Shown here: one piece after another, positions 1 to 8,201 of the stretch | Numbering within the stretch: position 1 is the stretch's first letter | Layout: the number at the start of each line of letters is the position of its first letter | Assembly (NCBI GenBank): GCA_005801395.1 | Contig: SYDV01000362.1 | Span: 1 to 8,201, forward strand | Source of the DNA: Planctomycetia bacterium | GTDB taxonomy: Bacteria; Planctomycetota; UBA11346 | Direction of reading: 5' to 3' | Length of the DNA: 8,201 nucleotides | Notes under the pieces: generated by a model | The model's input: the letters and a program-made list of their open reading frames with translations, nothing else | Told to the model about the DNA's origin: nothing | Databases searched by the model: none | Translations under genes and position numbers: made by a program

Positions 1-4224
<4,224 letters not shown>

Positions 4225-4339
4225 ATCGTGCGTTTTCTTTAAAGACAGGACTGAGTTATCGTTTCAAAACTATGTTTAGTGCCCAAAAAAATATAATTCA
4301 TCGCATAAATACCATTTTTTCATCTAGTATTGAAACAAA
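4225..4339 (-). other. cas3-csx17 intergenic gap with possible weak promoter
   Basis: This 115-nt AT-rich gap breaks an otherwise overlapping operon. On the minus strand TTGAAA (4267-4262) is followed, 18 nt on, by TTTAAA (4243-4238), a weak -35/-10 pair. If used, the transcript would start only a few bases before the csx17 ATG, which has no clear ribosome binding site. GTTTCAA at 4261-4267 and TTGAAAC at 4330-4336 form a widely spaced 7-bp inverted repeat. An internal promoter giving Cascade genes separate expression from cas3 is possible but only inferred. Confidence 0.25.
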
Positions 4340-6973
4340 TCATATGCGTCCCACTCGCTCATCGACATTTTTAATTCGTGATGCACGCATATCCGCCGCA
4401 CGCAAACAAGCTTCCAACCATGCCAATTTAAATGGCCCGTATTGTTGCCGCAAAGCAATGACCCGTTCCGTCCAACCGCGACCGAATCGAACATCCAAAC
4501 CAACCGCGGATGGCGCTAAATCTAACGTTGATTCTGGTAACTGATGGCTCTGATTATTATTATCTAATAATGGTAATGATGGCAGTTTTTCGTGATTACG
4601 AATACCTCGAATACGCAACACTGAATCGCCAGCTTCTTGATCGGCAGGACAAGCATGCCACGTCATGCGCACTTTCCCATGATGGCTACAAACTAAGTAC
4701 GCCAATAAGTCAAAATCATCGGCAGATAATGATACGATTTCTTGCTCTAAAATATTCGCTGGTGCCACTGTCGTTGGCACCAAATCGGGCGCACGACCTG
4801 CCTTCCCTAATAATTCACACCACGGTCCAAGTAAAGCCGAGTGCTCTGGTTTATGGCGACGCAAGACATCGAATAATGCCAAGGTACTAGCCAATTCGTG
4901 ACGGAACCCAGCACGCCGACCGTGGGGTGGCATCGGATATAATTTTGAAACATGGACCCACGCCGTTTTTGGCGCTTTGGCTAAATCCTGACGAGCTGGA
5001 GCTTGTAACGATTTTCGTTCGTCGTTTTTAATTGAATTTTGAAAAGCTGGATGGGCCTTACCGACATCATGCCAACGACCAGCGAGATGGAGTAACGCTG
5101 CAAGTCGTTGGTCCAACATCGCTGTCATGCTTTGAGTCTCGGCTGCCACATCACCACCATGCGTGGCAATACTGCGCCATGAATAAGCCGATAATGCTTC
5201 GTCATCCTGGGAATCGTCCGTCTGCTCATCAGGTGAAACCTGACCAATTACAACGGTAACTGGTTCTGTTGCGTCTGGCGTCCAACCAGATGCTGATAAA
5301 TAGCCTCCACAATTTGCTGCGACTAAAATAGTTTGCCCAGGCCAGCAATCGCGACGTTCGCAACGCCGCCAAGCACCATCAAGCCAATCCCATACCCATG
5401 CACGCATGCCTTTTAGTAAGGTGCTGCGTTTTTTATCTCCACATAACCAGTCTGCCGCTTTTAAAAACGGAACGGAACATAATGCCTCGTGCGTCGCCCG
5501 CAATTCAGATGGCGGTTGAGTATCCGGAGGAATATCCGCCCAAAATACTTGAACATCTCGTTCATCGCCGCTGCGGATAAAGCGACTAATATCAACGTCT
5601 CCACCAGACAAATCTGGCGTTGTGTCAAATAATTCATCCAGCTCACGACGCAGCAATAAATGTTGTGGTTCGTATGGGTATAATTTTTCGACTAATTCAG
5701 GATGCTGTTCTTCAAATCGTTCTAAATAGAGTGGCGCTACATCCGTAACATTAGCCAACGCTTCTCTTGCCGCTTGTAATGAATCGGCTTCGTAAGGTGC
5801 CGTTTTTTTCTCCGATAAATTAAATTCCGCTACGACTATGTTAGCTTCATGAGCATCGGCCCAGCGGGCCGCTCGACCAAATCGTTGCACTAAATTCGGC
5901 CATGGCGCTAATTCCGTCACTAAAACACGTGCGGAAATGTCAACGCCAGCTTCCACTACTTGGGTGGCTACGATAATGCGATCCACACCAGCAGCACAGG
6001 CATCACGCCGCAAAAATTTTAACCATAGTTTTCTCTCTTCGCGACGAAAACGACTATGAATCAATTCTATTTCACTCGCTGCATGTGCGTTGCGTAATGC
6101 CGTAGCAACATCCACCGCGCGATCGACCGTATTCATTACGACCAAGGTAATGCCTTCGTGACGATGGCTGGCGTGCAACTCTGCGACATGCTTGGCCATC
6201 GCTTTATGATCTTTAAATGATTCCACTGTTACTGGTTTATGAACCTGCTCCCATAAATCACCTACACGTAATTCATCAGGAATGCTTATGCGATTACGTT
6301 GTAATTCTTCGCTTCGCCTAACTGTTTCTGGACTTTTACTTAACCAAGACAATTGCATGGTCGCACTCATCCACCACGTTTTACACGGACGATTATTGGG
6401 TAAGTCTATATCATCTCGGAATGCCTGTAACTGTGCCGATGTCGCTAAACCCACATCCATTAATTGTACTTCGTCAACGACCCATAGCCCATCATGATTC
6501 AATAAACCGAATTCCATCGGCCATTTAGCGCGTCCGCTCGCGTAACCGCGATTGAGAGCACGTGATAATAACATGTCCTGCGTGCCAATCAGGATGGCCG
6601 GATGTTCCGGATACAAATGCCAATCACCCGCATCGCATCCACCCATCAAGACATGAACGCCTACTTTTTTTGCATGATCACTTTTGTCATCCCATAACAA
6701 GTCTACCGATTTCAGCCAACCTCGAATATTGGCCTCGGTCTGTTCCACTAACACCCGCATCGGTAAACAGAAAACTAAACGAATTGGCCATTTATTATTT
6801 TGCTGCACCACGCGATGCCACAACCACGGCAAAACCGTGCCTGCGGTTTTGCCAAAACCAGTGGGAATACGGATCAAGCGATTCTGACAATCGCCATCTG
6901 AACCCAAGGTGTCTTGCCAAGGGTGCGGGTCATTACCACTGATGGATGTAAAGAATTTACTAAAGTTCGTCAT
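4340..6973 (-). CDS. cas3: CRISPR-associated helicase-nuclease Cas3 with C-terminal HD domain (type I-G)
   Basis: This 877-residue superfamily 2 helicase unwinds and degrades DNA recognised by Cascade. Helicase motifs appear in order: RIPTGFGKT (motif I, 35-43), LVFCLPMRVLVEQT (Ia, 66-79), VVDEVQ (II, 165-170; DEVQ instead of DEAH), SAT (III, 203-205), VATQVVEAGVDIS (V, 335-347) and QRFGRAAR (VI, 363-370). The HD nuclease domain follows at the C-terminus: H605, the HDVGKAHPAF block (H635, D636, K639), H691, HH at 764-765 and probably D861. This order, helicase then HD, is the reverse of most Cas3 proteins but is known for this subtype. All key HD residues seem present, so the nuclease is probably active. 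It is the first Cas gene of the operon; only a weak GAGA-type ribosome binding sequence precedes the ATG. Confidence 0.95.
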   Translation of the reverse strand: MTNFSKFFTSISGNDPHPWQDTLGSDGDCQNRLIRIPTGFGKTAGTVLPWLWHRVVQQNNKWPIRLVFCLPMRVLVEQTEANIRGWLKSVDLLWDDKSDHAKKVGVHVLMGGCDAGDWHLYPEHPAILIGTQDMLLSRALNRGYASGRAKWPMEFGLLNHDGLWVVDEVQLMDVGLATSAQLQAFRDDIDLPNNRPCKTWWMSATMQLSWLSKSPETVRRSEELQRNRISIPDELRVGDLWEQVHKPVTVESFKDHKAMAKHVAELHASHRHEGITLVVMNTVDRAVDVATALRNAHAASEIELIHSRFRREERKLWLKFLRRDACAAGVDRIIVATQVVEAGVDISARVLVTELAPWPNLVQRFGRAARWADAHEANIVVAEFNLSEKKTAPYEADSLQAAREALANVTDVAPLYLERFEEQHPELVEKLYPYEPQHLLLRRELDELFDTTPDLSGGDVDISRFIRSGDERDVQVFWADIPPDTQPPSELRATHEALCSVPFLKAADWLCGDKKRSTLLKGMRAWVWDWLDGAWRRCERRDCWPGQTILVAANCGGYLSASGWTPDATEPVTVVIGQVSPDEQTDDSQDDEALSAYSWRSIATHGGDVAAETQSMTAMLDQRLAALLHLAGRWHDVGKAHPAFQNSIKNDERKSLQAPARQDLAKAPKTAWVHVSKLYPMPPHGRRAGFRHELASTLALFDVLRRHKPEHSALLGPWCELLGKAGRAPDLVPTTVAPANILEQEIVSLSADDFDLLAYLVCSHHGKVRMTWHACPADQEAGDSVLRIRGIRNHEKLPSLPLLDNNNQSHQLPESTLDLAPSAVGLDVRFGRGWTERVIALRQQYGPFKLAWLEACLRAADMRASRIKNVDERVGRI

Positions 6974-7071
6974 TGGCTTTGTTTCTCATCTGCATGGGAC
7001 ATTAGTGATTTAGGTTTATTCTTTAGTAAAATCGGCTCAAAATGCCCTTCGCGGAAAAAACGTACTGCGAG

Positions 7072-7095
7072 TAAACATCCTCTTAGTAAACTCAT
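7072..7095 (-). ncRNA. Putative guide (pseudo-spacer) of a CreR/CreA-like crRNA
   Basis: These 24 nt follow the repeat-like element directly on the minus strand, where a spacer would begin (ATGAGTTTACTA and onward). They match the plus strand at 7140-7164. Within the first 12 nt, the seed-proximal part, 10 match; the mismatches are at positions 6 and 11. Beyond position 24 no match continues, and partial matching of this sort would favour binding without cleavage. That this is transcribed and processed is inference. Confidence 0.4.
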
Positions 7096-7131
7096 GCTTC
7101 AATGGGGCCACGAAGGGCGACATCAATGTAA
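7096..7131 (-). CRISPR. Solitary CRISPR-repeat-like element (putative guide RNA repeat)
   Basis: On the minus strand this 36-nt segment ends in GTGGCCCCATTGAAGC. The final ATTGAAGC resembles the 3' ends (ATTGAAAC/ATTGAAGC) of many type I repeats, which become the 5' handle of crRNA. The core GTCGCCCTTCGTGGC can form only a short stem. No second good copy exists in the window, so this is not an array. It lies between the putative guide region (7095 downward) and a copy of that guide (7140-7164), in the leader of cas3. The 36-nt boundary is my choice; only the 3' end is well defined. The local operon's true repeat lies outside the window and would decide the matter. Confidence 0.5.
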
Positions 7132-7136
7132 GTAAC

Positions 7137-7164
7137 TTAATGAGATTACAATAGAGGATGTTTA
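7137..7164 (+). promoter_or_regulatory. Putative Cascade target: TTA PAM plus protospacer
   Basis: TTA at 7137-7139 fits the 5'-TTN PAM reported for type I-G, and the match to the pseudo-spacer begins at the very next base (7140). A full Cascade footprint of about 35 nt would reach roughly 7174 and touch the possible -35 TTGACT of the toxin-antitoxin promoter. On the minus strand, TGTAAT (7150-7145) inside the protospacer resembles a -10 box whose transcript would begin near 7138, just before the repeat-like element; it has no good -35. TAAGTAACTTA at 7129-7139 is a small perfect palindrome. Confidence 0.4.
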
Positions 7165-7172
7165 TTTTCTTA

Positions 7173-7197
7173 TTGACTTTGACGTCTGGCTTATAAT
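7173..7197 (+). promoter_or_regulatory. Possible promoter of the toxin-antitoxin operon
   Basis: A perfect -10 box TATAAT lies at 7192-7197. TTGACT at 7173-7178 resembles a -35, but the 13-nt spacing is too short for a standard sigma-70 promoter, so either the -35 is unused or the promoter is weak or activated. A transcript would begin near 7204, leaving a leader of about 55 nt before the preferred antitoxin start. Confidence 0.4.
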
Positions 7198-7241
7198 CTC
7201 CGACCATGCTCGACCTGCGGATAGTTGCTTGCTCAAGGATA

Positions 7242-7261
7242 ATGACCATACTTCTGGTCAT
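7242..7261. promoter_or_regulatory. Inverted repeat at antitoxin start (possible operator or mRNA hairpin)
   Basis: ATGACCA (7242-7248), a 6-nt loop, and TGGTCAT (7255-7261) form a perfect 7-bp dyad overlapping the preferred antitoxin start codon. Phd/YefM-family antitoxins usually repress their own operon by binding such palindromes, so an autoregulatory operator is plausible. A hairpin in the mRNA covering the start codon is the alternative. Confidence 0.45.
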
Positions 7262-7547
7262 GACTGCCACCCATTCCATCGCTGACGCCAAGGCCCACTT
7301 CACTGATTGCATCACCACGGCAGAAGCTGGTGAACGCGTGGTGCTGACGCGCCATGGAAAACCGGTGGCGGCATTGGTGTCGATGGCGGATTTAGCGTTG
7401 TTGGAAAAGGCGGCTGCCAACAGTCCGCAAGCTGGGTTGGCGGGATTAATTGGGGCGTGGGATGAAGACGAAGAATTTACTAACATCATGCAATCTGTTA
7501 TCGCTTCGCGTACAGGTCCGCGTCCATTGCCTAGATGGGAGGACTGA
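7260..7547 (+). CDS. Phd/YefM-family antitoxin
   Basis: A 95-residue protein beginning MTATHSIADAKAHFTD, the typical N-terminus of Phd/YefM antitoxins (DNA-binding, dimerising), followed by RVVLTRHGKPVAALV (about 26-40), the family core. The C-terminal part, with an acidic WDEDEEF segment, would wrap and inhibit the toxin. I chose ATG 7260 because family proteins start close to the THSIA motif; longer in-frame starts at 7206 and 7242 exist, but 7242 sits only 2 nt after AAGGA. No good Shine-Dalgarno site precedes 7260. The stop overlaps the toxin start by one base (TGATG), the usual coupling that keeps antitoxin made first. Confidence 0.88.
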   Translation: MTATHSIADAKAHFTDCITTAEAGERVVLTRHGKPVAALVSMADLALLEKAAANSPQAGLAGLIGAWDEDEEFTNIMQSVIASRTGPRPLPRWED

Positions 7548-8032
7548 TGGCGCGCTATTTGTTTGATACCGATGCGCTGTCGTTTGTAACCGATAATCGC
7601 CTGCGATATTATCCGGATTTCGCTGAATTTCTTCAACGCATGTCGAGCGAGCAACAATTCACCTGCACCCCTGTCGTTGGAGAAATGTATGCAGGAATTC
7701 CGCATCATCGCGATCCGACTCTGATAAAAACTCGTATCGAACAAGTCTTGCAGCGCTTGACGATCTTGCCGTTGGATCGCACAGCAGCAGAAAAATTTGG
7801 CTCGTTGCGTGCACGCTTGCAAAAGAAGGGCGAAATGTTGCAAGACATGGATTTGCTGATTGCGGCTTGTGCCTTGACCAATGGTATGACGTTGGTGACG
7901 GGAAACGAAAATCACTTTTCCCGTATTCGTGAATTGCCATTGTGGGTTGTTCACCCTCGCGGCGTGCGTGAACATTCGGATAAACCGTATCAGGTCGGTA
8001 AGAAAAAGACGGTCAAGAAACGTGACTCGTAA
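7547..8032 (+). CDS. vapC: VapC-family PIN-domain ribonuclease toxin
   Basis: A 161-residue PIN protein, expected to cut RNA (tRNA or rRNA in studied VapC toxins) when freed from its antitoxin. Likely metal-binding acids are D7 (RYLFDTDALS), E46 (VVGEMYAGI), D102 (DMDLLIAACAL) and the TGNENHF segment (118-124), where N120 or E121 takes the last position. The start at 7547 is preferred over 7535 because GGAGG (7538-7542) precedes it and PIN proteins start just before the first Asp motif. The last 20 residues or so are Lys/Arg-rich beyond the usual PIN end, perhaps RNA-binding. It stands next to a cas operon but is not a known component of it. Confidence 0.92.
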   Translation: MARYLFDTDALSFVTDNRLRYYPDFAEFLQRMSSEQQFTCTPVVGEMYAGIPHHRDPTLIKTRIEQVLQRLTILPLDRTAAEKFGSLRARLQKKGEMLQDMDLLIAACALTNGMTLVTGNENHFSRIRELPLWVVHPRGVREHSDKPYQVGKKKTVKKRDS

Positions 8033-8201
8033 ATAGATGACGGCTCGATTTTTATTCGCGCTATGGTTTAACCAATACGTGCTCTGCCTATAATTGTGCT
8101 CGTGGCAGAAATAAAGCGTATGAGAAGTTACTGATGTCATTCCCGCACCCTATCACCTTTCCCTGTCGCAGATGCTTCGGGGTTTATTTGGAGCTGTTTA
8201 T
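8033..8201 (+). other. Right-edge intergenic region with possible promoter and unrecognised open frame
   Basis: TTTAAC (8067-8072) and TATAAT (8089-8094) with 16 nt between them form a plausible sigma-70 promoter reading rightward. An ATG at 8134 opens a frame (MSFPHPITFPCRRC and onward, 22 codons) that reaches the window edge without a stop. It has no clear ribosome binding site and I do not recognise it; it may be chance. No convincing terminator follows the toxin gene. Confidence 0.25.

Larger units (their letters stand above)
7072..7164. repeat. Imperfect 24-nt inverted repeat flanking the CRISPR-like repeat
   Basis: The left arm (7072-7095) and right arm (7140-7164) are reverse complements except for two mismatches and one extra base in the right arm. 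The outer 12 bp (TAAACATCCTCT at 7072-7083, AGAGGATGTTTA at 7153-7164) are perfect. The 44-nt centre contains the CRISPR-repeat-like element. Read as guide and target, the left arm (minus strand) is the spacer and the right arm (plus strand) the protospacer. Read as plain structure, it is a long hairpin or an operator. Confidence 0.85.

Noticed and set aside
4327..4336. GTATTGAAAC in the cas3-csx17 gap as a CRISPR repeat end
   Set aside because: The bases before it show no repeat-like stem or similarity to 7096-7131; a 10-nt likeness in AT-rich DNA is expected by chance.
6465..6476. Cas3 motif II reading DEVQ as a sign of inactivation
   Set aside because: The catalytic D and E are intact and all other helicase motifs are present; I believe this variant is normal for Cas3 of this subtype.
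7035..7070. A second CRISPR repeat unit after the pseudo-spacer (minus strand, ending TTTTGAGC)
   Set aside because: Only about 14 of 36 positions agree with the 7096-7131 element. The last dozen bases look better if gaps are allowed, but this is too weak to call an array.
7206..7259. Longer antitoxin start at 7206 or 7242
   Set aside because: The extra residues (LDLRIVACSRIMTILLV) do not resemble the family N-terminus. ATG 7206 would lie almost at the predicted transcript start and 7242 is too close to AAGGA. Not fully excluded.
7037..8140. A 367-codon open frame on the minus strand
   Set aside because: It runs antisense through the clear antitoxin and toxin genes and across the control region, its product has no recognisable domain, and its composition looks like an antisense shadow.

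Overview
The window carries most of a type I-G (formerly I-U) CRISPR-Cas effector operon on the minus strand. Next to it, transcribed the other way, is a Phd/YefM-VapC-type toxin-antitoxin pair on the plus strand. The DNA is of moderate GC with dense, overlapping bacterial genes. A proteobacterium would fit, but nothing here fixes the taxon.

Read along the minus strand from position 6973 down to 1, the Cas order is cas3 (helicase with a C-terminal HD nuclease), cas8g/csx17 (large subunit), cas7/csb1 (backbone), then csb2 (a Cas5-Cas6-type protein) running off the left edge. The last three genes overlap (11 nt and 4 nt), which points to translational coupling. A 115-nt gap separates cas3 from csx17. 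No cas4-cas1, cas2 or multi-unit CRISPR array is visible; in this subtype they would be expected beyond the left edge, downstream of csb2. Together the genes would process crRNA (csb2), assemble Cascade (csb2, cas7, csx17) and recruit cas3 to destroy targets.

The 232-nt region between cas3 and the toxin-antitoxin genes is the most interesting part. It holds one isolated CRISPR-repeat-like element (7096-7131, minus), whose 3' end reads GTGGCCCCATTGAAGC. The 24 nt directly after it on the minus strand (7095-7072) match the plus strand at 7140-7164 with two mismatches and one extra base. That match starts directly after TTA, which fits the 5'-TTN PAM reported for type I-G. One mismatch is at spacer position 6, a position Cascade normally does not read. 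This is the arrangement expected of a crRNA-like guide that sends the locus's own Cascade to silence a promoter (CreR/CreA-like), with the adjacent cas operon and/or toxin-antitoxin operon as the target. A plain imperfect inverted repeat with another role is the main alternative.

To the right, an antitoxin (7260-7547) and a PIN-domain toxin (7547-8032) overlap by one base. The last 169 nt hold a possible promoter and an unrecognised open frame at the edge.
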